Shown here: one piece after another, positions 52,222-62,108 of the stretch | Layout: every line of letters starts with the position of its first letter | Numbering within the stretch: the stretch's first letter is position 1 | Assembly (NCBI GenBank): GCA_022844135.1 | Contig: JALHMG010000027.1 | Location: 1 to 64,000 of the forward strand | DNA length: 64,000 nucleotides | Direction: 5' to 3' | Source of the DNA: Lysobacterales bacterium | GTDB taxonomy: Bacteria; Pseudomonadota; Gammaproteobacteria; Xanthomonadales; SZUA-5 | The notes under the pieces: model-generated | What the model saw: only the letters and a program-made list of their open reading frames with translations | The model's database searches: none | What the model was told of the DNA's origin: nothing | Translations under genes and position numbers: made by a program

Positions 52222-54039
52222 ATGTCCATCCCACTACCCGCCGATGGTTTCGATCAACTCACCGGCGCACGCCTTAAAGGTGCGCTGATTGCTGGCGCTG
52301 CGCGCGTACTAAAGCGTCGCGAGCATCTGAATCGGATAAACGTGTTCCCGGTTCCTGACGGCGACACCGGCACCAACCTCGCTTTTACGATGCAGTCGGT
52401 GCTGGCGGTGGTGCGCAGCTTGCGCGGCGGCGATGTGGCGACAGTGCTCAAGCGCGTTGCGCGCGAGGCTGTGGATGGCGCGCGCGGCAACTCAGGCGCC
52501 ATCCTTGCACAATTTTTTCAAGGCCTGTCCGAGAGCCTTGCGGGCGCCAAGGTGGGCGCGCGTGAGATCGCCAGCGGCGCAAACGATGCAGCAGCATCGG
52601 CGCGCCGCTGCATCGCCGAGCCGCGGGAAGGCACCATGCTTAGCGTGATGACCGATTTCGCCGCCGAGTTGAGAACACAGGCAGAAGCGGGCGTACGCGA
52701 TATCGCCAAGATGTTTCGCTCCAGCCTTGCCCGAGCTCGCCAATCCTTGGCGAACACACCAAACCTTTTGCCCGTTCTGCGCGCCGCTGGCGTGGTCGAT
52801 GCCGGCGCTGCCGGATTCGTCGATTTCCTGGAAGGCGTGGACGATTTCATACAGCGCGGTCGCAGCGCTTTGCGTCTGGACGAAGATGCTCGCGATCTGT
52901 CCGGGCATTCGGCGGTCCATCTGGAATCGGTGGAGGCCGCCAGTCATTATCGATTCTGCACCGAATGCGTGGTCACCGGTTCAGCGCTGGCCATCGATGC
53001 GGTACGCTCGGCGCTTGCGGCGCTGGCACTCGATTCGCTGGTCGTCGCAGGTGGGAAAGATCGCGTTCGCATCCATGCGCATATCGATAATCCCAATGCG
53101 TTGTTCGGCGCGCTGGCGAACCTGGGCGAAGTGACTCAACGCAAAGCCGACGATATGCAGGCGCAGTCGCGCTTGCGCGCTGCGCCGACGCAGAAGGTGC
53201 GCGTCGTCGTGGATTCGGCCGGCGATGTGCCGGCTGCAGAGGCCGAACGCCTCGGAATCACCATTGTGCCGGTGCGCATCAACATCGGCACCGACGATTT
53301 TCTCGATCGCATCACGATGAGTCCGCGTGAACTGTACTCACGCCTGCGGCACAGCGCCGATGCTGTGCGCACTTCGCAACCTCCACCCGGCGATTTTCGT
53401 CGCGGTTACGACCTTGTTCTGGCGCATGCCGAGCATGTCGTGTCGGTGTCGCTGTCGAGCCGACTCTCGGGCACGTTTCAGGCCGCCCAGACTGCGGCGC
53501 GCGAGACCTCGAAAACGCGCATCCATGTGATCGACACGTTCAACGCCTCAGCTGGTCAAGGACTGATTGCCATCTCCGCTGCGGAATCGGCACTGGACGG
53601 AGGCGATGAAAGCGCTGTGCGCAACGCCGTCCAAACAGCAATGGCCAATACGCGCACGTTCGCGATGATCCGCGACGTGAGTTTCGGCGTTCGTGGCGGC
53701 CGCTTGCCGCCGCTCGCCAAGCGGATCGCCGATTGGTTCGGACTGACGGTGCTGATCGCCAATAAACAGGGCTTCGTCAAGCCATTTTCTGCGCTGATGG
53801 GCAAGAGAAATCTGGTGGAGCGCTTTGCCGATGTAGTCGCGCGTCAACTGTCGCCGGGCACAGCCTGCCGGGCGATTGTGGGACACTGCGACGCGAGCGA
53901 CGATGCCGCAACCCTGGCCGCCGCACTGCGCGAGCGCCTTCCTGGCCTGACCAAACTCTGGGTGGTGGAAACAGGTCCTGCGATCGGGGTGCACGCGGGC
54001 CCAGGGTCGCTGGTGGTTGGATTGCAGCGGTTACCATGA
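52222..54039 (+). CDS. Fused fatty acid kinase: DAK2 (FakA-like) plus DegV (FakB-like)
   Basis: A 605-residue fusion. The N-terminal DAK2 domain shows NVFPVPDGDTGTNLAFTMQSV (residues about 38-58) and GARGNSGAILAQFF, the ATP-binding hallmarks of FakA. The C-terminal part from residue about 326 (VRVVVDSAGDVPAAEAERLGI) is DegV/FakB-like, with SLSSRLSGTFQAAQ. FakB binds a fatty acid and FakA phosphorylates it to acyl phosphate. In Gram-positive bacteria these are separate proteins. Here plsY, whose enzyme consumes acyl phosphate, follows on the same strand, which supports the assignment. The polypeptide is cytoplasmic. Confidence 0.88.
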   Translation: MSIPLPADGFDQLTGARLKGALIAGAARVLKRREHLNRINVFPVPDGDTGTNLAFTMQSVLAVVRSLRGGDVATVLKRVAREAVDGARGNSGAILAQFFQGLSESLAGAKVGAREIASGANDAAASARRCIAEPREGTMLSVMTDFAAELRTQAEAGVRDIAKMFRSSLARARQSLANTPNLLPVLRAAGVVDAGAAGFVDFLEGVDDFIQRGRSALRLDEDARDLSGHSAVHLESVEAASHYRFCTECVVTGSALAIDAVRSALAALALDSLVVAGGKDRVRIHAHIDNPNALFGALANLGEVTQRKADDMQAQSRLRAAPTQKVRVVVDSAGDVPAAEAERLGITIVPVRINIGTDDFLDRITMSPRELYSRLRHSADAVRTSQPPPGDFRRGYDLVLAHAEHVVSVSLSSRLSGTFQAAQTAARETSKTRIHVIDTFNASAGQGLIAISAAESALDGGDESAVRNAVQTAMANTRTFAMIRDVSFGVRGGRLPPLAKRIADWFGLTVLIANKQGFVKPFSALMGKRNLVERFADVVARQLSPGTACRAIVGHCDASDDAATLAAALRERLPGLTKLWVVETGPAIGVHAGPGSLVVGLQRLP

Positions 54040-54121
54040 AAGTTGCAGCCGACCTGAGAAACGCAGTCTTCCACGTCGATCATGGCCCCATGATTGTCAG
54101 GTTTGCGGGTGGCTTTGGGCC

Positions 54122-54766
54122 ATGGCCGTTGTGATCGATCTGCTGATCAAATTGCTGCTGTCGTATCTGATCGGCAGCGTTGTCGGCAGTCTGTTGATCG
54201 GCAAGCTCAAAGGCATCGACATCCGCACCGCCGGAAGCGGCAACGCTGGCGCCACCAATGCGCTGCGTACGCAAGGCGCAGTCTTCGCCATCGGCACCAT
54301 GATCATCGACGTTGCCAAAGGCGTGATCGCTGCGGGAGTGATCGCCAATTTGTCCTTCGCAACGCCAACTTTGGCCACCGTCGAGTCGCAGCTGTTCTGC
54401 GCCTTCGCAGCCGCGGTCGGCCATTGTTATCCCATCTTCCACGGCTTTCGCGGAGGCAAAGGCGCCGGCACGTTGATCGGTGGCATCGCGGTGGTATTCC
54501 CTTGGGTCGCATTGGCGATGTTCGGCGTTTGGGCACTGCTGCTGATGGGCTTTGGCTACGTCGGCCTGGCCACCGTGGTTGCCGGACTCAGCTTTCCAGT
54601 GTTCGTGTTTTTCCTGATCGATGCCAGCGCCGCGCTGATTGCGTTGGCGATCAGCATCGCGCTGTTCCTCGCCTATACGCACCGCAGCAATCTCGAACGC
54701 CTGATTCAGGGTAGCGAAAACCGTTTCGAGCGCGCGCGGATCATCGGGCGGCTTTTCAGCCGATGA
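54122..54766 (+). CDS. plsY: Glycerol-3-phosphate acyltransferase PlsY
   Basis: A 214-residue membrane enzyme that transfers an acyl group from acyl phosphate to glycerol 3-phosphate, the first step of phospholipid synthesis. The family signatures are intact: AGSGNAGATNALR near residue 40, the HCYPIFHGFRGGKGAGT block and the C-terminal TYAPQ-like region replaced by AYTHRSNLERL. About six hydrophobic helices are visible. It lies 82 bp after the FakA-FakB fusion, which would make its substrate. Confidence 0.93.
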   Translation: MAVVIDLLIKLLLSYLIGSVVGSLLIGKLKGIDIRTAGSGNAGATNALRTQGAVFAIGTMIIDVAKGVIAAGVIANLSFATPTLATVESQLFCAFAAAVGHCYPIFHGFRGGKGAGTLIGGIAVVFPWVALAMFGVWALLLMGFGYVGLATVVAGLSFPVFVFFLIDASAALIALAISIALFLAYTHRSNLERLIQGSENRFERARIIGRLFSR

Positions 54767-54785
54767 TCGGCCGCACTTCCCTTCG

Positions 54786-55466
54786 ATGATTGTCGAGTGT
54801 TTCGACGAGCTCGATTCCACCCAGACGCTGGCCCGCGAGCGCCTCGTGACGCACGGCCGTGCGCCGCGCGCCATTGTTGCAAGTCGCCAACGCGCCGGGC
54901 GCGGCACACATGGGCGGTCCTGGCACACGGAACCCAATGGCGCCATCGCCTGCACCGTGATCTGGCCTTTCGCCCGCAGCGCCGCTCAGATGCAGGGGCT
55001 GTCCCTGGCGGTCGGACTGACGCTGGCCGTTGTGCTGCATCCGGACGTGCGCGTGAAGTGGCCGAATGACCTGATCCTTGCGGACCGCAAGCTCGGCGGA
55101 ATACTGATCGAACTGAGCGGCTCCCCCTGCACGGCACTGATCGGTTTTGGCATCAACCTGATCCAGCCGCACGGCATCGACCCGCCTGCCATCGGTCTTG
55201 ACAGCGTACGGCACGCCGATCGCACTGTACTGCTTGATGACTTGCTGGCAGCCCTGGAAATCGCGCTGCCTCGATTCGAGCAAAATGGATTTGCCGACTT
55301 TGCAGCCGATTGGCCGGCACGCGACGCGCTATCGGGCCAGGCGGTGCGTGTCGACGGCACGTACAACGCAATCGCTCGCGGCGTGGATCATGTCGGCCGG
55401 CTCACGGTCGAGACGAGCGAGGGACTCGTGTCGTTGGTCGCAGCGCAAGTCAGGCCAATTCCGTGA
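54786..55466 (+). CDS. birA: Biotin-[acetyl-CoA-carboxylase] ligase
   Basis: A 226-residue biotin protein ligase without the N-terminal DNA-binding domain, so it should be an enzyme only and not the biotin repressor. It shows ELDSTQTLARE, the biotinyl-adenylate site AGRGTHGRSW and VKWPNDLIL. It attaches biotin to the AccB subunit of acetyl-CoA carboxylase and so supplies malonyl-CoA for fatty-acid synthesis, which fits the lipid genes upstream. It starts 19 bases after plsY and is convergent with glnD. Confidence 0.92.
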   Translation: MIVECFDELDSTQTLARERLVTHGRAPRAIVASRQRAGRGTHGRSWHTEPNGAIACTVIWPFARSAAQMQGLSLAVGLTLAVVLHPDVRVKWPNDLILADRKLGGILIELSGSPCTALIGFGINLIQPHGIDPPAIGLDSVRHADRTVLLDDLLAALEIALPRFEQNGFADFAADWPARDALSGQAVRVDGTYNAIARGVDHVGRLTVETSEGLVSLVAAQVRPIP

Positions 55467-55512
55467 ACGAGCCAGGCCGTGATCTGAAAGACGCAGACAC
55501 GATATAGCGCCC

Positions 55513-58074
55513 CTATTGCGTCTCCAGACGCGCACTGAGCGCTTGAAGCAATCGTTCGCGCTCGCCTTCGCTGAGTGCCTCGCCACCGGGTCCGGCAACC
55601 GCAAAGAAGTCTTCGGCACGTTCGCCGAACGTTGCGATGCGAGCGCTTTGAACGCGAACGCCGGCGTCGCGAAAGGCGTGGGCCACGCTGGCGAGCAGAC
55701 CGGGGCGGTCGGGGCACACGAGCATCAATTGCGTGGCGTTTTCCCCAACGCGCTGTTCGAACTCGATGTGCGGCGGAAAGCGGAACAAGCGCTCTTCGCG
55801 CGTGCTTCTCCGGCGAGCGAGTTTCGGTTTGAGTGGCCGCTCGGATAACGCCATCGTCAGCGCCATCTGGATTTCCTGATTACGCGTCATCGCGTCCTGC
55901 GCTTCTTTGCGCAAATCGAGTACCTGAAAAGTATCGAGCGTCAAACCGGACTTGCAGGTCATCACGCGCGCGGCGATGACCGACAAATCCATACGATCGA
56001 GCGTCGAGGCGATGGTCGCAAAAATCCCGTCCTGATCCTGCATGCGCACGAATATTTCGCGCGTCCCGTCCTGACCCACTGAACGCACCGCGATCAGCGG
56101 TTTGCCGGGTCGACCGCTGGCGATAATCGCGTGCGTAAGCCAGCGTAGTTGGTCGGGCGAATAGCGCCAGAAGCTCTGCTCGGGGAAATCCAGCCACAGC
56201 GCCTCAACCGTGGAGAACATCACGCCTTCGCCGGTCAAAAGTTCGAGTGCCCGCAAACGGGTTGCGGCAATGCGATCGCGTCGATCGAGCGCCTCGCCGC
56301 CTTTGCGAAGTTGGACGCGGGCCACCTTGTACAAATCGGACAGAAGCCGCGCTTTCCAGCCATTCCAGAGCTTAGGGTTGGTGGCGCGGATATCGGCCAC
56401 GGTGAGCAGGTACAAACACTCCAGGCGCTCCCAGTCGCCCACTTTGACGGCGAACTTGCGCACCACCTCCGGATCCTGGATGTCTTGCTTCTGCGCTGTG
56501 ATCGACATAAGCAAATGCTGCTCGACCAACCAGGCGCACAGATCGATGTCGGCCTTCGGCGCGCCCATCAGCTTCAAGTATCGACGCACATCCTTGGCGC
56601 CGAGCGTCGAATGATCGCCGCCGCGGCCTTTGGCGATGTCGTGGAACAGGGCCGAGAGAAACAACAGCTCGGGCTGCCGGACGCGCAGCATCAACTCGTG
56701 CGCGAGTGCGAACTCCGGATCGTCTGGCGGCACGAAGAACTGCTGCAAATGCTTGGTCAGGAATAGCGTGTGCTGGTCGACGGTGTACACGTGAAACAGG
56801 TCGTACTGCATGCGCCCGGTCACGCGCGCGAACGCCGGAATCAGTTCTCCCAACAGGCGATGCCGGTGCAGTTCCGTAAGCGCCGGATACGGATGGCGCG
56901 ATCGCAAGATCAATTCGAGCTGCTCTTGGGCATCGCGATCGCGCTTGAGCGACGCACGCAACGCTTTGGGCGCCCGGGCAATGGCATGCGCCAGTTTCGG
57001 GCCGAGGCGCATTGGGCCATCGATTCGCGCGATTGCCACGAAGGGCTCGATCAGATCGGCGGCACGGGCCAGTCCCGGATGGCCCGGCAATGCCTCAATG
57101 ACGTCTGCATCGAGCGCCAATCGCGCGCTCCCCGCGATCGGCAGCCAGGCGCGAGACGGCCGGAACAATCGCTGTTCGATGCGGCTGGTTAACGCCTCAA
57201 ACAACCTGTCGACATCGCCGGCCGCACGGAAGTATCGCTGCATCAGCGCTTCCACCGGATGGAAGCCGCTGCCCTTGGGCTTCACGAAGCGCGCTGCGAG
57301 CGCTTTCTGGTGATCGAAAAGCACGCGCTCCTCGCGCCGTCCTGCTTGCCGATGAAGCGCGAACCGCAAATCCATTAACCACTGCTCGGCGCGACGCAAG
57401 GCCGCCATCTCGTCGCGCTCAGCCAATCCTTCCCGCACCCAGTCCGCGGGGCGATGCACGCCGGCGCAACGCATTCCGATCCAGCGCAAAGTATCCAGAT
57501 CGCGCAGAGCGCCGGGGCCATTCTTGAGGTTGGGTTCGAGGTTGTGCGCCGTATCGGCATGCTTGGCGTGCCGGGCATGGGTTTCGTCGAGCTTCGCCGC
57601 AAAAAATGCTGCAGGCGTAAAGCGACTGCGCGCCAGGGTGGCCGCGATCACCGTTGCCATCTCTGGCGCACCGGCCAATACCCGCGCGTCCAGCGCAGCG
57701 GTAAAGCCGCTCAGATCTTGATCGACGAACGCGGCCCACTCTTCGATCGTGCGTACACTGTGCGCAAGATCCAGCTGCAAGTCCCAGGCGGCAGCAAGAA
57801 ACGCACGCAGCGCCGCTTCGCGTTCCGACGATCTGGTGCTCGGGACCAGGATCAACACATCGATATCGGATGCCGGGAACAGGCGCCCGCGGCCATATCC
57901 GCCGGTTGCAATCAGATGGCAATCCGATAGCGCCTGGTTCGGCCAAAGCTCGATCAGCGCCGCATCGGAGGCCGCCGCCAACGTGCGGCAGACGGGTTCG
58001 GCCTTGAGCGTTGCGTCGAAATGCGCATAGGCACTGGCGCGGACAACCGCCAGCCGCGCCCGCAGCTCGCTCAA
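55513..58074 (-). CDS. glnD: Bifunctional uridylyltransferase/uridylyl-removing enzyme GlnD
   Basis: An 853-residue nitrogen sensor that adds or removes UMP on PII proteins in response to glutamine. In order: a nucleotidyltransferase domain with ATGGYGRGRLFPASDIDVLIL (about residues 56-76), a linker, an HD phosphohydrolase domain with LFHDIAKGRGGDHS (about 478) and two C-terminal ACT domains (EIFVRMQDQDGIFATIAST near 680 and MLVCPDRPGLLASVAHAF near 790) that bind glutamine. The start overlaps the map stop by four bases, the same order as in enterobacteria. Confidence 0.95.
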   Translation of the reverse strand: MSELRARLAVVRASAYAHFDATLKAEPVCRTLAAASDAALIELWPNQALSDCHLIATGGYGRGRLFPASDIDVLILVPSTRSSEREAALRAFLAAAWDLQLDLAHSVRTIEEWAAFVDQDLSGFTAALDARVLAGAPEMATVIAATLARSRFTPAAFFAAKLDETHARHAKHADTAHNLEPNLKNGPGALRDLDTLRWIGMRCAGVHRPADWVREGLAERDEMAALRRAEQWLMDLRFALHRQAGRREERVLFDHQKALAARFVKPKGSGFHPVEALMQRYFRAAGDVDRLFEALTSRIEQRLFRPSRAWLPIAGSARLALDADVIEALPGHPGLARAADLIEPFVAIARIDGPMRLGPKLAHAIARAPKALRASLKRDRDAQEQLELILRSRHPYPALTELHRHRLLGELIPAFARVTGRMQYDLFHVYTVDQHTLFLTKHLQQFFVPPDDPEFALAHELMLRVRQPELLFLSALFHDIAKGRGGDHSTLGAKDVRRYLKLMGAPKADIDLCAWLVEQHLLMSITAQKQDIQDPEVVRKFAVKVGDWERLECLYLLTVADIRATNPKLWNGWKARLLSDLYKVARVQLRKGGEALDRRDRIAATRLRALELLTGEGVMFSTVEALWLDFPEQSFWRYSPDQLRWLTHAIIASGRPGKPLIAVRSVGQDGTREIFVRMQDQDGIFATIASTLDRMDLSVIAARVMTCKSGLTLDTFQVLDLRKEAQDAMTRNQEIQMALTMALSERPLKPKLARRRSTREERLFRFPPHIEFEQRVGENATQLMLVCPDRPGLLASVAHAFRDAGVRVQSARIATFGERAEDFFAVAGPGGEALSEGERERLLQALSARLETQ

Positions 58075-58871
58075 AACTGCTCCTCAGGCGCCAGCGTCAG
58101 AATTTCGAAGCCGCTGTCGGTGACCGCGACCGTGTGCTCCCACTGCGCGCTCAAGGAGCGGTCTTTGGTCACCACCGTCCAGCCATCCGGCATCAGCTTG
58201 ACGTGTCTTTGACCTGCGTTGACCATCGGTTCGACTGTGAAGGTCATGCCTGGTTCCAGGCGCTCGCCGCGTCCGCGCGCCGGGTCGAAGTAGTGCAGCA
58301 CTTGCGGCTCCTCGTGGAAGCGCTCGCCAATGCCGTGCCCGCAGTACTCGCGCACCACCGAGAATCGTTCGGCCTCGACAAAGCGCTGAATCGCCCGACC
58401 GATATCGCCCAGGTAAGCGCCCGGCTTGACCATCTCGATGCCGAGTTTCATCGCCTGATAGGTCGTCTCAACCAATCGCCGGGCGAGTACGGAGGGTTCG
58501 CCGACGAAGAACATGCGCGAGGTATCGCCGTGAAAACCATCCTTGATCACGGTGACATCGATGTTGACGATGTCGCCCTCTTTCAGCACCTTCGGGCCGG
58601 GAATGCCATGGCAGACGACGTTATTGACGCTGGTACACACCGAGCGCGGAAAGCCCTTGTAATTCAACGGCGCCGGGATCCCACCTTGAGTGTTCACGAT
58701 GTAATCGTGGCAGATGCGATCGAGCTGATCTGTGGTCACGCCGGCCTTGACGTGTGGCCGGATCATCATCAACACCTCGGCCGCGAGCCTGCCCGCGATG
58801 CGCATCTTGTCGAGCTGCTCGGGCGTCTTGTAGGTGATGCCGCTGGGTGAGTTGGCTTGCGGAGCGCGCAT
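58071..58871 (-). CDS. map: Methionine aminopeptidase, type I
   Basis: A 266-residue metalloenzyme that removes the initiator methionine. The metal ligands are seen in VNIDVTVIKDGFHGDTSRMF, GHGIGERFHEEP, TFTVEPMV and QWEHTVAVTDSG, giving the Asp, Asp, His, Glu, Glu set. I chose the ATG at 58871, which has AAGG upstream and yields the family's usual length. It precedes glnD with a four-base overlap and is divergent from rpsB, a layout conserved in Gammaproteobacteria. Confidence 0.95.
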   Translation of the reverse strand: MRAPQANSPSGITYKTPEQLDKMRIAGRLAAEVLMMIRPHVKAGVTTDQLDRICHDYIVNTQGGIPAPLNYKGFPRSVCTSVNNVVCHGIPGPKVLKEGDIVNIDVTVIKDGFHGDTSRMFFVGEPSVLARRLVETTYQAMKLGIEMVKPGAYLGDIGRAIQRFVEAERFSVVREYCGHGIGERFHEEPQVLHYFDPARGRGERLEPGMTFTVEPMVNAGQRHVKLMPDGWTVVTKDRSLSAQWEHTVAVTDSGFEILTLAPEEQF

Positions 58872-58874
58872 AGA

Positions 58875-58904
58875 TTGCCTTGCTGTAAAGAATCCCGTTA
58901 TTAT
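58875..58904 (+). promoter_or_regulatory. Candidate sigma-70 promoter for rpsB
   Basis: TTGCCT and TATTAT are separated by 18 bases on the plus strand, a fair match to -35 and -10 boxes. It would start an rpsB transcript with a leader of about 200 bases, consistent with the long, regulated rpsB leaders known in Gammaproteobacteria. No experimental support. Confidence 0.35.
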
Positions 58905-59111
58905 CCCGAAGATTTTTCGCGCGCCCAAGTGCATCGCGACAATCCGTTGGCCTCGATTTCAGTAACGCGAATCGTAAGCCAATGACTACGCACACGCACG
59001 GTGTTTCTTCTTCCGGGGTGCCCGATGGATCGGGTCCGGCGAGAAGCGTCGCGTGGAGGACCCCAACCAGCGCCTCGCCCAGGCGAGCGCAACATTCTCA
59101 AGGATCGAACA

Positions 59112-59990
59112 ATGCCTCAAGTCACCATGCGCCAGATGCTCGAAGCTGGCGTCCATTTCGGCCATCAAACGCGCTACTGGAACCCGAAGATGGGACCCTA
59201 CATCTTCGGCGCACGCGGCAAGATTCACATCGTCAATCTCGAAAAAACGATGCCGCTGTTCCACGATGCGATGAACTTCATCTCCAGCCTCGCTCAGCGC
59301 CGCAGCAACGTGCTGTTCGTCGGCACCAAGCGCTCAGCCCGCGAGCCGGTGAAAGAAGAAGCAGCGCGTTGCGGCATGCCCTACGTCAGCCAACGCTGGC
59401 TGGGCGGCATGCTCACCAATTTCCGCACCGTCAAGCAGTCGATTTCGCGCTTGAAGGAACTCGAAGCCCACAGCACCGATGGCACCTGGGATCGCCTGGT
59501 CAAGCACGAAGTGCTGGGCTTGAAGCGCGAGATGGAAAAGCTCGATCAAAGCCTGGGCGGTATCAAGAACATGAACAGCCTGCCGGACGCGCTGTTCGTG
59601 ATCGACACCGGTCATGAAGAAATCGCGATCAAAGAAGCCAAGAAACTCGGCATTCCGGTGATCGGCATCGTTGACACCAACCACAATCCCGATCACGTCG
59701 ACTACGTGATTCCCGGCAACGACGACGCGATCAGCGCGATCCAGCTGTACGCGCGCGCCGCAGCCGATGCCGTGCTGGAAGGTAAAGCTGCAGCGCCGAT
59801 CATGGCCGGCTCGGGAGACGAGTTCGTCGAACTCGATGCCCAGGGCAACCCGATGACAGCAGAAGCCAAACCGGAAAATCGTCGTCGCGATAACAAGAAC
59901 GACCGCAAAGGTCCGCCGCGCCGTCGTCCGTCGGGCGACCGTCCGCAGACCGGTCGTCGTCATCAGCATACCGATGACTCCGGCGAGTAA
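59112..59990 (+). CDS. rpsB: 30S ribosomal protein S2
   Basis: A 292-residue ribosomal protein of the small subunit. Typical stretches are [54 protein letters not shown] and [16 protein letters not shown]. The C-terminal 50 residues form an Arg/Lys-rich extension ([17 protein letters not shown]) longer than in Escherichia coli. AAGGA precedes the ATG. It begins the rpsB-tsf unit and is divergent from map. Confidence 0.96.
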   Translation: MPQVTMRQMLEAGVHFGHQTRYWNPKMGPYIFGARGKIHIVNLEKTMPLFHDAMNFISSLAQRRSNVLFVGTKRSAREPVKEEAARCGMPYVSQRWLGGMLTNFRTVKQSISRLKELEAHSTDGTWDRLVKHEVLGLKREMEKLDQSLGGIKNMNSLPDALFVIDTGHEEIAIKEAKKLGIPVIGIVDTNHNPDHVDYVIPGNDDAISAIQLYARAAADAVLEGKAAAPIMAGSGDEFVELDAQGNPMTAEAKPENRRRDNKNDRKGPPRRRPSGDRPQTGRRHQHTDDSGE

Positions 59991-60010
59991 TCGTCGCGTG
60001 GTTTGATGCA

Positions 60011-60034
60011 TCGGCGGCGCTCATGCGCCGCCGA
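60011..60034 (+). terminator. Hairpin between rpsB and tsf (attenuator-like)
   Basis: TCGGCGGCGC and GCGCCGCCGA form a perfect 10-bp stem with a TCAT loop just after rpsB. It has no T-run, so it may be a partial terminator or processing site that lowers tsf relative to rpsB, as reported for Escherichia coli. Confidence 0.6.
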
Positions 60035-60109
60035 ACCAAGATGAAAGCGGGGGCGCAGGGCGCCCGAAACGGTAACAGCAAACGCTGTATCGAGGCCCGA
60101 TCAGCGTTC

Positions 60110-60130
60110 GTGCCCCGTGCCCCGTGCCCC
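60110..60130. repeat. Heptanucleotide tandem repeat (GTGCCCC, three copies)
   Basis: Three perfect copies of GTGCCCC lie 25 bp upstream of the tsf start, between the hairpin and the ribosome-binding site. A second 7-bp tandem repeat occurs at 43.3 kb. Confidence 0.8.
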
Positions 60131-60155
60131 ATTCCCCGAAAAAGGATTGAAGCCT

Positions 60156-61058
60156 GTGGAAATCACTGCTGCCCTGGTGAAAGAACTGCGCGAGCGCTCC
60201 GGCGCTGGCATGATGGAATGCAAGAAGGCGCTCACCGAGAACGCCGGGAACATCGAAGCCGCCGCCGATTGGCTGCGCAAGCAAGGCCTCGCCAAGGCCG
60301 ACAAAAAGGCCACGCGAATCGCCGCTGAAGGCCGTATGGCGCTGGCTCTCGCGGACGGTCGCGCCGTGCTCGTCGAACTCAACTGCGAGACCGACTTCGT
60401 CGCCAAAGACGAGAACTTCGTCAAACTGTGCAATGCCGTTGCCGCCGCTGCCGTGGCTGCCAATACCAGCGATGTGGAAGCGATCAAGCAACTGGCGCTC
60501 AGCGATGGCCAGACGGTCGATCAGAGCCGTCAGGCGCTGGTCGCCAAAATCGGCGAAAACATGCAAGTGCGCCGCGCTGCGCTGCTCCAGGGCGCCAACA
60601 TCGGCACCTACGTCCATAGCAACAACAAGCTCGGCGTGTTGATCGCGCTCGAAGGCGGCAACGCCGATCTGGCCAAGGGCCTGGCGATGCACATCGCAGC
60701 GATGAACCCGCAGTATCTGGACATGAGCCAGATCCCGGCGGAAGTCATTGCCCGCGAGCGCGATATCGCGCTTGAGCAGTCCAAGGACTCCGGCAAGCCG
60801 CCCGAAATCCTCGAGAAGATGATCCAAGGCAAGATCCGCAAGACCCTCGCCGAACAAACCCTTCTGGGCCAGGCTTACGCTGCACCCGATGCCAACGGCA
60901 TGGGCGTAGAGGAAGCACTGAAGAGAGCGGGCGCCAAGGTCTCTGCGTTTGTGCGCTTGAACGTAGGCGAAGGCATCGAGAAGAAAGAAGAGAACTTCGC
61001 CGAAGAAGTGATGAAGCAGGTCAAGGCCAGCGAAGCCAAGCCTGACGAGTCCAAGTAA
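60156..61058 (+). CDS. tsf: Translation elongation factor Ts
   Basis: A 300-residue nucleotide-exchange factor for EF-Tu. It starts at GTG (MEITAALVKELRERSGAGMMECKKAL) with AAGGA ten bases upstream. Further typical blocks are ELNCETDFVAKDENF, AAMNPQYLDMSQIPAEV and EQTLLGQAYA. An in-frame frame extends upstream, but the GTG gives the conserved N-terminus. A strong terminator follows. Confidence 0.95.
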   Translation: MEITAALVKELRERSGAGMMECKKALTENAGNIEAAADWLRKQGLAKADKKATRIAAEGRMALALADGRAVLVELNCETDFVAKDENFVKLCNAVAAAAVAANTSDVEAIKQLALSDGQTVDQSRQALVAKIGENMQVRRAALLQGANIGTYVHSNNKLGVLIALEGGNADLAKGLAMHIAAMNPQYLDMSQIPAEVIARERDIALEQSKDSGKPPEILEKMIQGKIRKTLAEQTLLGQAYAAPDANGMGVEEALKRAGAKVSAFVRLNVGEGIEKKEENFAEEVMKQVKASEAKPDESK

Positions 61059-61070
61059 CCGCTGCATGAA

Positions 61071-61098
61071 AAAGGCCCCGGATTCGGGGCCTTTTTTT
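61071..61098 (+). terminator. Rho-independent terminator of rpsB-tsf
   Basis: AAAGGCCCCG, a GATT loop and CGGGGCCTTT are followed by a run of T. It starts 12 bases after the tsf stop. The stem is a 10-bp perfect pair. It separates tsf from pyrH. Confidence 0.95.
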
Positions 61099-61211
61099 AG
61101 ATGCTCTGGCAGCGCCGGCAATCGGTAAAGCTGCCAACCTGACGACCGCTTCCTCAGCTTGCACTACCGACTTGCTCCACCAACCAACTACGCATAACAG
61201 CATCGGACACC

Positions 61212-61937
61212 ATGCCTCAATCCGCCCGCCCCGTTTACAAACGCATCCTCCTCAAACTGAGCGGCGAAGCGCTGCTCGGCGATGAGGACTACGGCATCGA
61301 CCCCGAAATCCTGAAGCGTCTCGCTGAGGAAGTGATTGAGGTATCGCGTACCGGTGTGCAGATCGGTCTGGTCGTGGGCGGCGGCAATATTTTCCGCGGT
61401 GCCGGATTGGCGGCGAGCGGCATCGACCGCGCCACCGCCGACCATATGGGCATGCTCGCCACCGTCATGAACTCGCTTGCCATGCAAGACGCGATCGAGA
61501 AACAGGGCGCAAGCTGCCGCGTCATGAGTGCGATCAAGATCAACGAAGTCTGCGAGGACTACATTCGCCGCCGTGCCATCCGCCATCTGGAAAAGGGTCG
61601 CATCGTGATCTTCGCCGCAGGCACTGGAAATCCGTTTTTCACTACCGACTCGGCCGCCGCCTTGCGCGCCATCGAAATCAACGCCGAGTTGATGATCAAG
61701 GCCACCAAAGTTGATGGCTTGTACACCGCCGACCCGATGAAGGACCCGAACGCCACGCGTTACGAGCGCCTGTCGTACGACACCGCCATCGAACGCAAAC
61801 TGGCGGTCATGGACACCACCGCCTTCGCACTGTGCCGCGATTACCGCATGCCGATCAGAGTGTACGATCTGCATCGACGCGGCGACCTGATGCGCATGAT
61901 GCTGGGCGAGTCCGTCGGTACGCTGGTCGAGGCCTGA
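61212..61937 (+). CDS. pyrH: UMP kinase
   Basis: A 241-residue amino-acid-kinase-fold enzyme that makes UDP from UMP in pyrimidine synthesis. It shows [50 protein letters not shown] and [20 protein letters not shown], all hallmarks of bacterial PyrH. It follows tsf beyond the terminator and so has its own promoter in the 113-bp gap. The usual next gene, frr, is not here. Confidence 0.96.
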   Translation: MPQSARPVYKRILLKLSGEALLGDEDYGIDPEILKRLAEEVIEVSRTGVQIGLVVGGGNIFRGAGLAASGIDRATADHMGMLATVMNSLAMQDAIEKQGASCRVMSAIKINEVCEDYIRRRAIRHLEKGRIVIFAAGTGNPFFTTDSAAALRAIEINAELMIKATKVDGLYTADPMKDPNATRYERLSYDTAIERKLAVMDTTAFALCRDYRMPIRVYDLHRRGDLMRMMLGESVGTLVEA

Positions 61938-62108
61938 ATCAGCCGATAAAGCCCGGGCATGATTCCTTGCACGCGCTGCGGGCGTCTGCCGGAACGGAGG
62001 CGGTCGGGCGAAGTGTGTTGCCCTGCCCCATCGCCCAGCCTGAGTTGCCGGTCGTTCTGGACAGATCGATAAGCTCAGCGTTCGCGTTGCATCGCGCTGT
62101 GCGTCGCG

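Noticed and set aside
58872..59111. Known riboswitch in the rpsB leader
   Set aside because: The leader is long and may be regulated by S2, but I could not recognise a specific riboswitch fold; only a promoter candidate is reported.
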